Shown here piece after piece: positions 8,815 through 18,038 of a DNA stretch of 64,000 nucleotides (the stretch's first letter is position 1; each line of letters opens with the position of its first letter). The notes under the pieces are model-generated. The model saw nothing but the letters and a program-made list of their open reading frames with translations. It did not search any database and had not been told where the DNA came from. Source of the stretch: Corynebacterium ulceribovis DSM 45146 (lineage in GTDB: Bacteria; Actinomycetota; Actinomycetes; Mycobacteriales; Mycobacteriaceae); the NCBI RefSeq assembly GCF_000372445.1, contig NZ_AQUY01000001.1, forward strand, positions 497,449-561,448, given 5' to 3'. A program made the position numbers and the translations under genes.

Positions 8815-10500
8815 TTACACAGTTGGGGCAGGGTTGGCAGGGTCAGTGGAGTCAATGGCGTGACCGGAAGCCAGCAGACGAGCCTCCGCCGCAGCGGCAC
8901 CAGGGGTGTGCTTACGCGGTGGGTGCGCAGGAACATCGAAGTGCGCCGTGACACCGAAGTCCGAACCCGGAGGGCCGTCCAGACGGTGCTTGCCGCGCCA
9001 TGGGGCTAGGGACAGCACTAGCGACAGCACCAGCACGCCGCCGACAACGCCCCAACCGTAGGTGTTGATCTGCGCGTTGGAGTAACCTTCGTAGTTCTCC
9101 TGCAGCAGCGCGACCAGCTCGTTGGTCAGAATCAAGCCCAGCACCACCGGGGTGATGTATGCAACGCACATGCGCCACACCACACCCACGCGGAAGGACG
9201 ACACCGCATTGAGGTGCATGCCGAACTCGGTGGTACGACGCAAAATCCAGTCGACCGCGAAAATAGTCAGCAGCGCCACCAGCACAATGCCGATGTTGTT
9301 TGTGAACTTGTCCATGATGTCCAGCGACACCAGGCCAGAAGTGGTGGAGAACAGCAGCACCGAGATGACGGCCATCAGACCACCGATGCCCAGGGTTGCT
9401 GGGACGCGGGCCAGGTTCAGCTTGTCCTGCACGGAGGAAACAACCACTTCCACCAGCGACATCAACGAGGTCAGACCGGCGATGACCAGCGACAAGAAGA
9501 ACAGCACACCGAAGATTGGGCCGATGCCTGCTGGCAGTTCGGAAATCACGGCTGGGAAGGCGACGAACGCCAGACCGATACCGGAAGAGGCAACCTCTTC
9601 GACGCCCACGCCCTGGGACTTCGCCATGAAGCCCAGCACGGAGAACACACCAACACCAGCAAGCACTTCGAAGGAAGAGTTAGCGAAGGAGGTCACCAGG
9701 CCGGCACCAGTCAGGTTGGTGCGTGGCTTCAGGTAGGAGGCGTAGGTCAGCATGATGCCGAATGCGACGGACAGGGAGAAGAAAATCTGGCCGTAGGCGG
9801 CAATCCAGACGCTGGAGTCACGCAGCGCGGACCAGTCCGGAGTGAAGAAAGCGTTCAGACCGTCAACAGCGCCATCCAGGGTGATGGCGTACGCCACGAT
9901 GATGATGAACAGTACGGCCAGCAGTGGGATGAAGACCAAGGAGACCTTGCCGATACCCTTGTCGACACCGAAGGCCAGCACGCCCAAGGTCACAGCCCAG
10001 ACCACGACCAGCGCGATCAGAATTGGGGTGACGAACTCCATGCTGTTGACCGGCACGGCGTCCAGCTTGAGGAAGTCCTCCATGAAGTATGTGCCTGGGT
10101 CATCGCCCCATGCCTTATTGACGGACTTGAGGGAATACAACAACGCCCAACCAATAATGACGGCGTAGTAGATGGTGATGAAGAAGCAGATGCCAACTTG
10201 GATCCAGCCGATTGGTTCTGCCCAGCGGGCGATGCGGCGGAAGGATTTTGGAGCCGAACCACGGAAGCGGTGACCGATGGCATAGTCCAGGAAAAGCAGT
10301 GGGATACCTGCGGATAGCAGGGCCACCAGGTAAGGGATGAGGAAGGCACCACCACCGGAGTCGTAGGCAACGTATGGGAAACGCCAGATGTTACCTAGGC
10401 CGACTGCCGAACCAATGGCAGCGAATAGGAAGGCAGCGCGAGAGGAAAAGACTTCGCGATTTTGGGTGTTACCGGCGGAGCCGGAGCTAGGTGAAACCAT
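8815..10500 (-). CDS. metP: NSS-family sodium-dependent amino-acid transporter, MetP-like (copy 2)
   Basis: 561 residues. It shares long identical stretches with copy 1, such as SAVGLGNIWRFPYVAY, ASYLKPRTNLTGS/A and GPPGSDFGVTA, and has the same 12-helix pattern and cytoplasmic tail. Helix 1 with the sodium and substrate site is intact. Differences lie mostly in loops and in the tail, which is shorter here. The ATG at 10500 is used; the frame stays open to a GTG at 10539. It forms an operon with the metS copy at 8638. The order metP2-metS2-metP1-metS1 on one strand indicates duplication of a whole two-gene module; both copies look functional. Confidence 0.85.
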   Translation of the reverse strand: MVSPSSGSAGNTQNREVFSSRAAFLFAAIGSAVGLGNIWRFPYVAYDSGGGAFLIPYLVALLSAGIPLLFLDYAIGHRFRGSAPKSFRRIARWAEPIGWIQVGICFFITIYYAVIIGWALLYSLKSVNKAWGDDPGTYFMEDFLKLDAVPVNSMEFVTPILIALVVVWAVTLGVLAFGVDKGIGKVSLVFIPLLAVLFIIIVAYAITLDGAVDGLNAFFTPDWSALRDSSVWIAAYGQIFFSLSVAFGIMLTYASYLKPRTNLTGAGLVTSFANSSFEVLAGVGVFSVLGFMAKSQGVGVEEVASSGIGLAFVAFPAVISELPAGIGPIFGVLFFLSLVIAGLTSLMSLVEVVVSSVQDKLNLARVPATLGIGGLMAVISVLLFSTTSGLVSLDIMDKFTNNIGIVLVALLTIFAVDWILRRTTEFGMHLNAVSSFRVGVVWRMCVAYITPVVLGLILTNELVALLQENYEGYSNAQINTYGWGVVGGVLVLSLVLSLAPWRGKHRLDGPPGSDFGVTAHFDVPAHPPRKHTPGAAAAEARLLASGHAIDSTDPANPAPTV

Positions 10501-10743
10501 GGAAGGTCCATTCAACGAAAGGATTCGGGGAGTTGACACCTGCGGGTAGCAGTCAAAGCTAGTCGGCGCCTGGGTGTGGCGAGACTAACAGTGGGCAGAT
10601 CATAACAAGACGTGCCACAGCTAAACTTAAGTTTTGCAAATTTTGTGACTGATCGCGATTCGTTGAGGTCAACGGGTGTGTTGATACGTCGCCAAAAAGC
10701 AAAGAAATAGAGCTTTGTGACGTAGAACGCAATTTGTTTTAGC

Positions 10744-10763
10744 TAGAATTTAAGGTAATTCTA
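10744..10763. promoter_or_regulatory. Palindrome TAGAATT-N6-AATTCTA, possible operator
   Basis: TAGAATT (10744-10750) and AATTCTA (10757-10763) are perfect inverted repeats separated by TAAGGT, about 245 bases before metP copy 2. The regulator is unknown. It does not match the McbR box pattern TAGAC-N6-GTCTA, although spacing is the same. Confidence 0.35.
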
Positions 10764-10832
10764 AAGATATATTTGCAGGCCATCTGCTTGTAGTTTTCGC
10801 GGTGGCCGCGATAGTGCTACCCAAAAAGAAAA

Positions 10833-10877
10833 CCCCCGCCGAGGGTAGCAGCACCAGCTGCCACCACAAGGCGGGGG
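10833..10877 (-). terminator. Terminator of fum
   Basis: CCCCCGCC (10833-10840) pairs with GGCGGGGG (10870-10877). On the reverse strand the stem is followed by TTTTCTTTTTGGG. A second internal stem, around TGGTGGCAGCTGGTGCTGCTA, lies in the loop. Confidence 0.8.
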
Positions 10878-10917
10878 TAACGCGGCTATCTCACTGGCCG
10901 CGGGACGAAAGCGAAAA

Positions 10918-12318
10918 CTAGTCGCGATCGGTGTTGGCCATAGCCAGCACGTCCAGGCGCTTGTCCAGCTCTTCTTCGGTCAGGGTTTCGCCGTCGACGA
11001 AGCCCATGTCGATAACGGTCTGGCGGATGGTCTTGCCTTCCTTCAGCGCGGTCTTAGCGACCTTCGCGGCGTTCTCGTAACCAATCGCGGAGTTCAGCGG
11101 GGTCACGATGGAAGGGGAGGACTCAGCCAGAGTGCGCATCCGCTCTTCGTTTGGCTCAATACCGTCAACAAGCTTCTCTGCGAAAACGCGGGCGGTGTTG
11201 GCCAGCAGCTGGGAAGACTCAAGGACGTTGCGGGCCATCACTGGGATGAACACGTTCAGCTCGAAGTGGCCGTTTGCGCCGGAGAACGCAACCGCCGCGT
11301 CGTTACCAATGACCTGCGCTGCAACCTGGGTAGCGGTTTCACACAGCACTGGGTTGACCTTGCCCGGCATGATGGAGGAACCTGGCTGCAGGTCTGGCAG
11401 GTGGATTTCGCCGAGGCCGGTCAGTGGGCCCGAACCCATCCAGCGAATGTCGTTGGCAATCTTGTTCAGGGAAATGGCCACCGAGCGCATTGCGCCGGAG
11501 AATTCGACCAGGCCGTCGCGGTTAGCCTGTGCTTCGAAGTGGTTCTTGGCTTCCTTCAGCTCTTCCAGTCCGGTGAGGTTAACCAGCTCTGCGGTGACCT
11601 TCGCGCCGAAATCAGCTGGGGTGTTCAGACCGGTGCCCACAGCGGTACCACCAATTGGCAGTTCACCCAGGCGAGGCAGCGTCGCTTCGATGCGCTCAAT
11701 GCCAGCTTCAATCTGACGTGCGTAGCCACCGAACTCCTGGCCCAGGGTCACTGGAACAGCGTCCATCAGGTGGGTACGGCCGGACTTAACCACGGACTTC
11801 CATGCTTCAGCCTTGTTGGCCAGGGAGGTCTGCAGCACCTTCAGCGCTGGGATGAGGTCCTTGACCGCAGCTTCGGTTGCCGCAACGTGGGTAGCGGTAG
11901 GGAAGGTGTCGTTGGAGGACTGACCCATGTTGACGTGGTCGTTAGGGTGCACATCCACACCGTTAGCCTTCGCAATGGAAGCGATGACTTCGTTGGTGTT
12001 CATGTTGGAGGAGGTACCCGAACCGGTCTGGAAAACGTCGATTGGGAATTCTGCGTCGTGCTTGCCGTCGGCAATTTCCTTTGCAGCAGCGACAATGGCA
12101 TTTGCCTGCTCTTCCGGCAGCAGGCCGCGTTCCTTGTTCACCTCGGCGCAAGCGGCCTTCAGCAGACCCATGGCGCGGATCTGTGCGGATTCCAGCGGAC
12201 GGCCGGAGATAGGGAAGTTCTCAACGGCACGCTGGGTCTGAGCTCGCCACAGTGCGTTAACTGGGACCTTAACTTCACCCATGGTGTCGTGCTCAATGCG
12301 GAACTGCTGCTCGGTCAT
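10918..12318 (-). CDS. fum: Class II fumarate hydratase
   Basis: 466 residues, the usual class II fumarase length. The superfamily signature [11 protein letters not shown] lies near residues 313-323, with [14 protein letters not shown] near 97-110, [14 protein letters not shown] near 130-143 and SGRTHLMDA near 185. It interconverts fumarate and L-malate in the citric acid cycle in the cytoplasm, needs no iron-sulfur cluster and works as a tetramer. The start ATG at 12318 is preceded by GGGTGGA. A CATAAT box about 60 bases upstream on the same strand may be the -10. The gene ends in a strong terminator, so it is likely a single transcription unit; glpX lies upstream in the same direction, as in mycobacteria. 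Confidence 0.97.
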   Translation of the reverse strand: MTEQQFRIEHDTMGEVKVPVNALWRAQTQRAVENFPISGRPLESAQIRAMGLLKAACAEVNKERGLLPEEQANAIVAAAKEIADGKHDAEFPIDVFQTGSGTSSNMNTNEVIASIAKANGVDVHPNDHVNMGQSSNDTFPTATHVAATEAAVKDLIPALKVLQTSLANKAEAWKSVVKSGRTHLMDAVPVTLGQEFGGYARQIEAGIERIEATLPRLGELPIGGTAVGTGLNTPADFGAKVTAELVNLTGLEELKEAKNHFEAQANRDGLVEFSGAMRSVAISLNKIANDIRWMGSGPLTGLGEIHLPDLQPGSSIMPGKVNPVLCETATQVAAQVIGNDAAVAFSGANGHFELNVFIPVMARNVLESSQLLANTARVFAEKLVDGIEPNEERMRTLAESSPSIVTPLNSAIGYENAAKVAKTALKEGKTIRQTVIDMGFVDGETLTEEELDKRLDVLAMANTDRD

Positions 12319-12406
12319 GAATCATCCACCCTTAAAACAGATTGATTGCAGAAATGTACAACCTCGATTATGCCCAATTATTTGCTGCTTCGGGACAAAT
12401 AAGGGT

Positions 12407-12448
12407 GCCCCCGAGTAACCCCGGCGCTAACCAGGGAAATTCGGGGGC
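12407..12448 (-). terminator. Possible terminator between glpX and fum
   Basis: GCCCCCGA (12407-12414) and TCGGGGGC (12441-12448) form an 8-bp stem with a 26-base loop. The reverse-strand tail CCCTTATTTGTCC is only moderately T-rich, so termination may be partial. Confidence 0.45.
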
Positions 12449-12474
12449 AAAACCCAAGGCGTCAAAAAGCAGAA

Positions 12475-13491
12475 TTACAGGTCGACGTTGGCCTGGCCGT
12501 AGTCCACATCAGCGAATTCGCGCAGCTTCTCCATCTGGTGGAACGCCTCGATGGTGCGGACGGTGCCGGACTTCGAACGCATGACAATGGAGCGGGTGTA
12601 GGCACCCTTGCCGCGGTACGCAACGCCGCGGAGCATGTCACCGTTGGTCACACCGGTGGCCACGAAGAAGCAGTTATCCGACTTCACCAGGTCGTCGGTG
12701 GTAAGCACACGGTCCAGGTCGTGGCCAGCGTCCAGCGCCTTGCGGATTTCTTCATCGTCGCGTGGGTGCAGACGGCCGAGGATTTCGCCGCCGAGCGCCT
12801 TCATGGCACATGCGGTGATGACGCCTTCCGGCGTGCCGCCGATACCCCAGCAAATGTCGACAGAGTTGTTATCGCGAGCCGCAGCAACCGCACCTGCAAC
12901 GTCACCGTCACCAATCAGGCGAATCTTTGCGCCCGCGGTACGAATATCGCGGATGAGGTCCTGGTGGCGTGGGCGGTCCAGCACAACAACAGTTACTTCG
13001 TTTGGAGCCAGCCCCTTAGCCTTAGCGACCTTCTTGATGTTGTGCTCAACTGGCGCGTCCAAGTCGATGACGCCCTTGGCTTCTGGTCCAACGGCAATCT
13101 TGTCCATGTAGAACACGGCAGATGGGTCGTACATGGAGCCGCGGTCCGCAGCTGCAATCACGGAAATGGAGTTCGGGCGGCCTTCAGCCATCAGGGTGGT
13201 GCCGTCGATTGGGTCGACTGCGATGTCCACGGATGGGCCCTGGCCGTTACCGACTGCTTCGCCGTTGTACAGCATTGGCGCTTCGTCCTTTTCGCCTTCG
13301 CCAATCACGACAACGCCCTGCATGTTTACGGTGTTGATCAGCTTGCGCATTGCGTCAACTGCGGCACCGTCGCCGGCTTCCTTCTGTCCGCGACCGACCC
13401 ACTGACCTGCAGCGAGTGCAGCGGCTTCGGTGACTCGAACCAGCTCCATTGCGAGGTTGCGGTCTGGTGTCTGTGGTTGGTTGTCGTTCAT
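12475..13491 (-). CDS. glpX: Class II fructose-1,6-bisphosphatase
   Basis: 338 residues. Family marks are [17 protein letters not shown] near residue 20, [15 protein letters not shown] with the metal-binding glutamates near 60-70, DPIDGTT near 93-99 and later [14 protein letters not shown] near 190-203. The enzyme removes the 1-phosphate of fructose-1,6-bisphosphate in gluconeogenesis and uses divalent metal. In Corynebacterium and Mycobacterium this class II enzyme is the main bisphosphatase. The ATG at 13491 follows an AGGAGG site 8 bases upstream. It is divergent from the DUF4245 gene and upstream of fum, a gene order shared with Mycobacterium tuberculosis. Confidence 0.96.
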   Translation of the reverse strand: MNDNQPQTPDRNLAMELVRVTEAAALAAGQWVGRGQKEAGDGAAVDAMRKLINTVNMQGVVVIGEGEKDEAPMLYNGEAVGNGQGPSVDIAVDPIDGTTLMAEGRPNSISVIAAADRGSMYDPSAVFYMDKIAVGPEAKGVIDLDAPVEHNIKKVAKAKGLAPNEVTVVVLDRPRHQDLIRDIRTAGAKIRLIGDGDVAGAVAAARDNNSVDICWGIGGTPEGVITACAMKALGGEILGRLHPRDDEEIRKALDAGHDLDRVLTTDDLVKSDNCFFVATGVTNGDMLRGVAYRGKGAYTRSIVMRSKSGTVRTIEAFHQMEKLREFADVDYGQANVDL

Positions 13492-13692
13492 TAGTGGCCA
13501 CGCCTCCTGTGGTGCCAGGTGAGTAAAGGTCAGTGCGCAGAAACGCCCTATCCTCTAGTTTGTCACCATTTCGCATTTTAGGGGTGGGGTTATGCCCTCT
13601 AATCGGGGGTGCAGCCCCGCAAGTGACTGCCAGAAATTCACTTTTGCCACCACTTTCTGGGGTTTAGCAGGAGATCTGGAATACTGGCCACC

Positions 13693-14271
13693 GTGAGTGT
13701 TGAAAAGCCGCATATTCTGCAAGATGGACGCGACATGGTGCTGTCGCTGTTGGCTCTGACCGCAATTATTGCGTTGTCGGTGGGCATGACTGGCCTGTGC
13801 TCGTTTAACCCCGGCGGCCCAGAAATTCGTGAAGCCCCAGTCCGCACGGTCGACGTCGATACGGTCTTGTCCATGGACGCACGCGGTTTGCCATTCCCGG
13901 TTCGCAACCCGAATCCGGAACTGCCAGAAGACTGGAATCCAAACTCGGTGCGCCGCACCATCGTTGGCAATGATCAAGCCACCGTTGCCGGTTGGGTCAA
14001 TGGCACTAAGTACCTGCAGCTCACCCAAACTAACGCCCCGATGGACGCGGTCAGCTTCGGCCCAGACCAAAAAAGCCGCATCCTGGACGGCATCAAAGAC
14101 GTCAATGGCACCGAATGGCAGGTGTACAAGCCGGTTGAAGGCGGTCGGTTGATGTGGGCGGCCGACCTTGGCCAAGTCCGAGTGCTTATTGACGGAATCG
14201 GCGAAGAACCGGATTACCGAATGTTCGCAGAAATCGTGCAGCGGCTGGAACCGTTGCCAGCCGAAGGCTAA
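13693..14271 (+). CDS. DUF4245 family membrane-anchored protein
   Basis: 192 residues from a GTG. After a short cytoplasmic start (SVEKPHILQDGRDM) one hydrophobic helix (VLSLLALTAIIALSVGMTG, about residues 16-34) anchors an extracytoplasmic domain. That domain carries FPVRNPNPELPEDWNPNSVRR..., IVGNDQATVAGWVNGTKYLQLTQ and EWQVYKPVEGGRLMW, the pattern of the actinobacterial DUF4245 family encoded beside glpX and xseB (Rv1100-like). Function is unknown; the domain is seen only in wall-bearing actinobacteria, so an envelope role is an inference. No Shine-Dalgarno is close; AATACT 7 bases before the GTG fits a leaderless start. Convergent with xseB. Confidence 0.8.
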   Translation: MSVEKPHILQDGRDMVLSLLALTAIIALSVGMTGLCSFNPGGPEIREAPVRTVDVDTVLSMDARGLPFPVRNPNPELPEDWNPNSVRRTIVGNDQATVAGWVNGTKYLQLTQTNAPMDAVSFGPDQKSRILDGIKDVNGTEWQVYKPVEGGRLMWAADLGQVRVLIDGIGEEPDYRMFAEIVQRLEPLPAEG

Positions 14272-14334
14272 CGCGCGGGCAGCGGCCTGCGTTGTGGGCC
14301 GTCGACGATCCTCGTCAGTCTTCGACGGTCCGCA

Positions 14335-14589
14335 TTAGTCTTCGTCGGCTTTAGCCAGTGCTGTCTCCACGCGGGTGCGCGCACCAGCGAGGTGTTCCTC
14401 GCAGCGTCGGGCGAGTGCTTCGCCGCGCTCCCAATAAGCCAATGACTCATCCAAGGTCATCTGGCCGAGTTCCAGAATCCGGACAATTTCACGCAGTTCA
14501 TCGCGGGCCTGTTCGTAACCTAGCTCCGCAACCGGCTGAAACTGTGGCTGCGCTGGTCCAGTGCCAGCACCAAATGTGTCCTGTGACAT
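14335..14589 (-). CDS. xseB: Exodeoxyribonuclease VII small subunit
   Basis: 84 residues, with [18 protein letters not shown] followed by [22 protein letters not shown], the helical hairpin of XseB. The small subunit joins the large subunit to form exonuclease VII, which degrades single-stranded DNA to oligonucleotides in both directions and acts in mismatch repair and DNA damage processing. It starts 41 bases after the xseA stop on the same strand, so the two form an operon. A GGAGTACACCC site precedes the ATG. A Gln/Pro-rich N-terminal stretch of about 20 residues is longer than in enterobacteria but usual in actinobacteria. Confidence 0.95.
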   Translation of the reverse strand: MSQDTFGAGTGPAQPQFQPVAELGYEQARDELREIVRILELGQMTLDESLAYWERGEALARRCEEHLAGARTRVETALAKADED

Positions 14590-14630
14590 GGGTGTACTCC
14601 TTAACGTTTGTACGTAAATTCCGTAGTTGT

Positions 14631-15875
14631 TTAGTCCGCTTTTTTCGTGGCAATTGCCGCTGCCGTGATGGCACCATCAGCCACTCGGATTCGCAGTTGG
14701 CTGCCCGGCGGCGACTGCTCCACAGTGGTGACCACTTCATCCGGACCACCATCGCGAGGCTGGACCTGCACCACTGCGTAGCCACGAGCCAGTGTCGCCC
14801 CTGGACCGAGGGCAGCAACCTGCGCGCGCAGCGCCGCTGTTTCATGCTCGCCTCGTTCCACCATCCGGAGAATATCCCGTCGGGTAGCCGCGACGTCCCG
14901 CTCCAATTCGTCGACAAGCACATCGATGCGGGCGAGGGGACTAGCCAACACCGGCCGTGACCGCAAAGCAGCAATTTCCTGGACACCGCGGTCAACCCAA
15001 CGGCGCAGGGAATTACCGGCACGGGCCCGCAAATCTGCAATGAGCTGCAGCTCGGCGGTGACATCGGGGACCACACGCTTGGCGGCGTCGGTCGGAGTGG
15101 CAGCGCGCAAATCCGCGACGTTATCCAGCAACGGGGTGTCCGGCTCATGGCCGATCGCACTGACCACCGGGGTCGTCATGCGGGATACCGCGCGGACCAA
15201 GGCTTCGTCGGAAAAGGGCAGGAGGTCTTCGACGCTGCCGCCGCCGCGGGCAACAATAATGACATCGACATCGGGGTCTGCTTCCAGGGCAGCAAGCGCC
15301 TTCAAAATCTCTGGCACCGCTGTGGCACCCTGCACCGTCGTGTTCTCCACGCGGAACTGCACCTGCGACCAGCGGTCGTGCGCAACCGACATGACATCGC
15401 GCTCAGCTGCTGAACCGCGGCTGGTCACCAAACCAATCTTCTGCGGTAAAAACGGCAGTGGACGCTTCAGGCGAGGGTCAAAAAGACCCTCAGCATGCAA
15501 TGCTGCGCGAAGCTGCTCAATTCGGGCAAGCAGCTCACCCAGCCCAACGGGACGGATGTCCGTCACCCACAAACTGAACTGGCCGCTGCCGGGATAAAAC
15601 GCTGGTTTGCCGTAGACAATAACTCGGTCACCAGGCTGAATTGGCCGCGGAGCATCGAGCACCAGACGCGTCGGACACGTCAGCTGCACACTCATTTCTG
15701 CCTGTACATCGCGGAGGGTGACATAGCTCAACTTCCAGGTGCGCTTGCTGCTGACCTGTGTGATCTGACCTTCCACCCACACATGACCAAGGCGTTCAAT
15801 CCACCCCTTGACCTTTTGATTCAGTTCCCGAACCGGCCACGGACTCTCCGGGGCACTGGACTGGGAAACTGACAT
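14631..15875 (-). CDS. xseA: Exodeoxyribonuclease VII large subunit
   Basis: 414 residues. The N-terminal OB-fold ([24 protein letters not shown] near residues 33-56) is followed by the catalytic core with [22 protein letters not shown] near 135, [19 protein letters not shown] near 200-218 and [27 protein letters not shown] near 240, then a coiled-coil arm. It is the nuclease subunit of exonuclease VII. Upstream of xseB and divergent from ispH with 63 bases between starts. The ATG at 15875 is preceded by AGGAGCCACC. Length and motif order are normal for actinobacterial XseA. Confidence 0.96.
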   Translation of the reverse strand: MSVSQSSAPESPWPVRELNQKVKGWIERLGHVWVEGQITQVSSKRTWKLSYVTLRDVQAEMSVQLTCPTRLVLDAPRPIQPGDRVIVYGKPAFYPGSGQFSLWVTDIRPVGLGELLARIEQLRAALHAEGLFDPRLKRPLPFLPQKIGLVTSRGSAAERDVMSVAHDRWSQVQFRVENTTVQGATAVPEILKALAALEADPDVDVIIVARGGGSVEDLLPFSDEALVRAVSRMTTPVVSAIGHEPDTPLLDNVADLRAATPTDAAKRVVPDVTAELQLIADLRARAGNSLRRWVDRGVQEIAALRSRPVLASPLARIDVLVDELERDVAATRRDILRMVERGEHETAALRAQVAALGPGATLARGYAVVQVQPRDGGPDEVVTTVEQSPPGSQLRIRVADGAITAAAIATKKAD

Positions 15876-15925
15876 GGTGGCTCCTAACTCAAACGATTGG
15901 CTTAGTTAATCGTAGCGGCATTGAC

Positions 15926-15931
15926 TACCCT
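15926..15931 (+). promoter_or_regulatory. -10 box TACCCT, leaderless start of ispH
   Basis: TACCCT, then exactly 7 bases, then the ATG at 15939. No Shine-Dalgarno sequence is present. Confidence 0.55.
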
Positions 15932-15938
15932 AGGGTCC

Positions 15939-16931
15939 ATGATGGAAAGCCCTTTGACGCAATCGGTAGCCGCAGACGCGGAAAAGCCAAAGAAAGTGCT
16001 GTTGGCCGCTCCTCGCGGATACTGCGCCGGAGTTGACCGAGCGGTGGAAACCGTAGAAAAAGCCCTGGCCAAGCATGGTGCGCCGCTGTACGTGCGCAAA
16101 CAGATTGTGCACAACCGGCACGTTGTGGAAACCTTCGAGGAACAAGGCGTCATCTTCGTAGATGAAGCCGACGAAGTGCCTGAAGGATCCAACCTGGTGT
16201 TCTCGGCCCACGGCATCGCGCCTACAGTCCGGGAGCAGTCCAAGCAGCTGAATTTGAGTACTTTCGACGCAACCTGCCCACTGGTGACCAAAGTCCACGG
16301 TGAAGTCAAGCGCTTTGCCCGCGACGGCTTCCAGATTCTGCTCGTTGGCCACGAAGGCCATGAAGAAGTGGAAGGCACCGCAGGTGAGGCACCAGACGTA
16401 GTGCACCTGGTGGACGGTGTGGAAGGTGTCGAAGCGCTGCCAGCGGACCTCGGCGACAAACTGGTGTGGCTGTCCCAGACCACGCTGTCAGTGGATGAAA
16501 CCTACGAAATTGTGAAGCTGCTGCGGGAAAAGTTCCCACACCTGCAGGACCCGCCTTCCGATGACATTTGCTACGCCACCCAGAACCGCCAGGTTGCGGT
16601 AAAGGAGATCGCACCGCAGTGTGACCTGATGATTGTAGTGGGGTCGCAGAATTCGTCGAACTCGAAGCGACTGGTGGAAGTAGCACTGCAGGCCGGTGCA
16701 AAGGACGCGCATTTGGTGGACTTTGCCCGCGAAATCGACCTCGCATGGCTGGACGGAGTGTCCACCGTCGGCGTGACCTCGGGTGCCTCTGTGCCAGAGA
16801 TTTTGGTGCGCGGGGTAATCGACCTGCTGGCTGAACACGGCTTCAATGATGTGTCCGAAGTGACCACCGCGACGGAAACTGTGGTGTTTTCGCTGCCACG
16901 CGAATTGCGCCCAGCCCGAGTGAAGAAGTAA
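15939..16931 (+). CDS. ispH: 4-hydroxy-3-methylbut-2-enyl diphosphate reductase
   Basis: 330 residues. The three cysteines that hold the iron-sulfur cluster are present: Cys29 in APRGYCAGV, Cys113 in ATCPLV and Cys211 in [11 protein letters not shown]. Also visible are [19 protein letters not shown] and [15 protein letters not shown]. It catalyses the last step of the MEP pathway, reducing HMBPP to IPP and DMAPP for menaquinone and polyprenyl carriers. The ATG at 15939 is chosen over a TTG at 15921 because TACCCT lies 7 bases upstream, as in a leaderless gene. It is flanked by xseA and the DUF6542 gene, matching the lytB2 position in mycobacteria. Confidence 0.96.
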   Translation: MMESPLTQSVAADAEKPKKVLLAAPRGYCAGVDRAVETVEKALAKHGAPLYVRKQIVHNRHVVETFEEQGVIFVDEADEVPEGSNLVFSAHGIAPTVREQSKQLNLSTFDATCPLVTKVHGEVKRFARDGFQILLVGHEGHEEVEGTAGEAPDVVHLVDGVEGVEALPADLGDKLVWLSQTTLSVDETYEIVKLLREKFPHLQDPPSDDICYATQNRQVAVKEIAPQCDLMIVVGSQNSSNSKRLVEVALQAGAKDAHLVDFAREIDLAWLDGVSTVGVTSGASVPEILVRGVIDLLAEHGFNDVSEVTTATETVVFSLPRELRPARVKK

Positions 16932-16945
16932 CTCGAAACTGTGGG

Positions 16946-17977
16946 CTAGCGGTTGAAACCGCGGTCCACATCCGGCTGAATCTGCCGGTTAACCTCACGC
17001 CGTCGCGCAGCCTCGCGGCGGCGTTCGCGTTCGCGCTCAATGGCCGCACGGTCGAAGGTCGGCGGGATGTCAGCCCGCGTGGTGGAGGCTTGGCGCCGAG
17101 CGGAATCCCGAGGCTCCCTGGAATCGCGGGAATCGCTGCGGGATGTTGTTGCGCCGCGGGAGGTGGTCCTGCGGGAAGAAGCAGTGCTGGAAGTGGCCGT
17201 GCGGTCTGAGAACTGTTGCTTCCGTCGACGGCGACGACGCGGCGAATCTGCTTTGCGGACCCCAGCCCCAAGCACCGCTTCGCCACGATCGGTGCGTGGA
17301 GTTTCCTCCTGCCGACTTTCTTCCCGAATTGCGGTCGGCGTTTCAGCGCGTACCCTCACGTCTTCTTCCCGTTCCTCGCGGCGCATACCTTGGCGGCGCA
17401 GATTCGCCCGGTCACGCTCAGATGCTGCGGTGCGGGCACGGGTTGCTGACTGCGTTGTCATACGCGCACGTTCCTGGCGGCGCAGGTAACGGCGATGTGC
17501 TGCTGCAATCCGACGGTCTTGTTTCAGCACGGCTAGGTAGCGGACAACAGCGATGGTTACGCAGATAATGAAAATGCTGAGTACCCACGGGAAAAGGGAA
17601 ATCAGGGGGTACATCATTCGCAGCAGTTCCGAAACCAGAGTTCGAGTTGCCGGGAAACCATTGATGTCTGGGGAAGTGATCCGGTTGGAAAGCCAACCAA
17701 GCACCGGTGTGACTACATAGAACAGCAGTGGCTGCTGCAGCACGGTGACAGTCAGACCACGTGGCTCAACAATGATGGTGGCAAGAATCGCCGCAATTCC
17801 GAAGCACACAATGTAGGCCATACCCAGCTGACCACTGGAAATGTTGGCGAGAACGCCGATGAGGGCACCGCCAAGGACTACCAGCGGCGAAGCCCACAGA
17901 GGTAAACCTCGTGGTGGGGCCGCATGCCGGCGCGAAGAGGCGCGTCGAGTTTCGGTTTCGGCGGTTAGGTCAGACAC
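16946..17977 (-). CDS. DUF6542 membrane protein with Arg/Ser-rich tail
   Basis: 343 residues from a GTG. Residues about 25-150 hold four hydrophobic helices (LWASPLVVLGGALIGVLA, YIVCFGIAAILATIIV, VLQQPLLFYVVTPVLGWL, LISLFPWVLSIFIICVTI), the DUF6542 module found in actinobacteria beside ispH and ychF (Rv1111c-like). The second half is a long cytoplasmic, highly charged tail: arginine-rich coiled stretches (RRYLRRQERARM), RRRRRRKQQF and a Ser-Arg-Thr region with repeated SR, RS and RD dipeptides (SRSDSRDSREPRDSARR). Function unknown. TACGAT 7 bases before the GTG suggests a leaderless start. Convergent with ispH, 14 bases between stops. Confidence 0.75.
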   Translation of the reverse strand: MSDLTAETETRRASSRRHAAPPRGLPLWASPLVVLGGALIGVLANISSGQLGMAYIVCFGIAAILATIIVEPRGLTVTVLQQPLLFYVVTPVLGWLSNRITSPDINGFPATRTLVSELLRMMYPLISLFPWVLSIFIICVTIAVVRYLAVLKQDRRIAAAHRRYLRRQERARMTTQSATRARTAASERDRANLRRQGMRREEREEDVRVRAETPTAIREESRQEETPRTDRGEAVLGAGVRKADSPRRRRRRKQQFSDRTATSSTASSRRTTSRGATTSRSDSRDSREPRDSARRQASTTRADIPPTFDRAAIERERERRREAARRREVNRQIQPDVDRGFNR

Positions 17978-17984
17978 GAGTTGT

Positions 17985-17990
17985 ATCGTA
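17985..17990 (-). promoter_or_regulatory. -10 box TACGAT, leaderless start of the DUF6542 gene
   Basis: TACGAT followed by 7 bases and the GTG at 17977. Confidence 0.5.
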
Positions 17991-18038
17991 CTGAAATCAA
18001 CACATCACCTGAAATAGGCGTGCCGTGTGCCCCCGAGA

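Larger units (their letters stand above)
10501..10917. other. Intergenic region upstream of metP copy 2, with fum terminator
   Basis: About 417 bases. 10615-10770 is AT-rich and should hold the metP promoter. A 7+6+7 palindrome lies at 10744-10763. The end nearest fum holds its terminator (10833-10877). No credible gene was found. Confidence 0.6.

Noticed and set aside
13600-13625. GGGG-GTGCA-GCCCC stem between glpX and DUF4245
   Set aside because: Too short, no T tract, and lies in a divergent promoter region where no terminator is expected.
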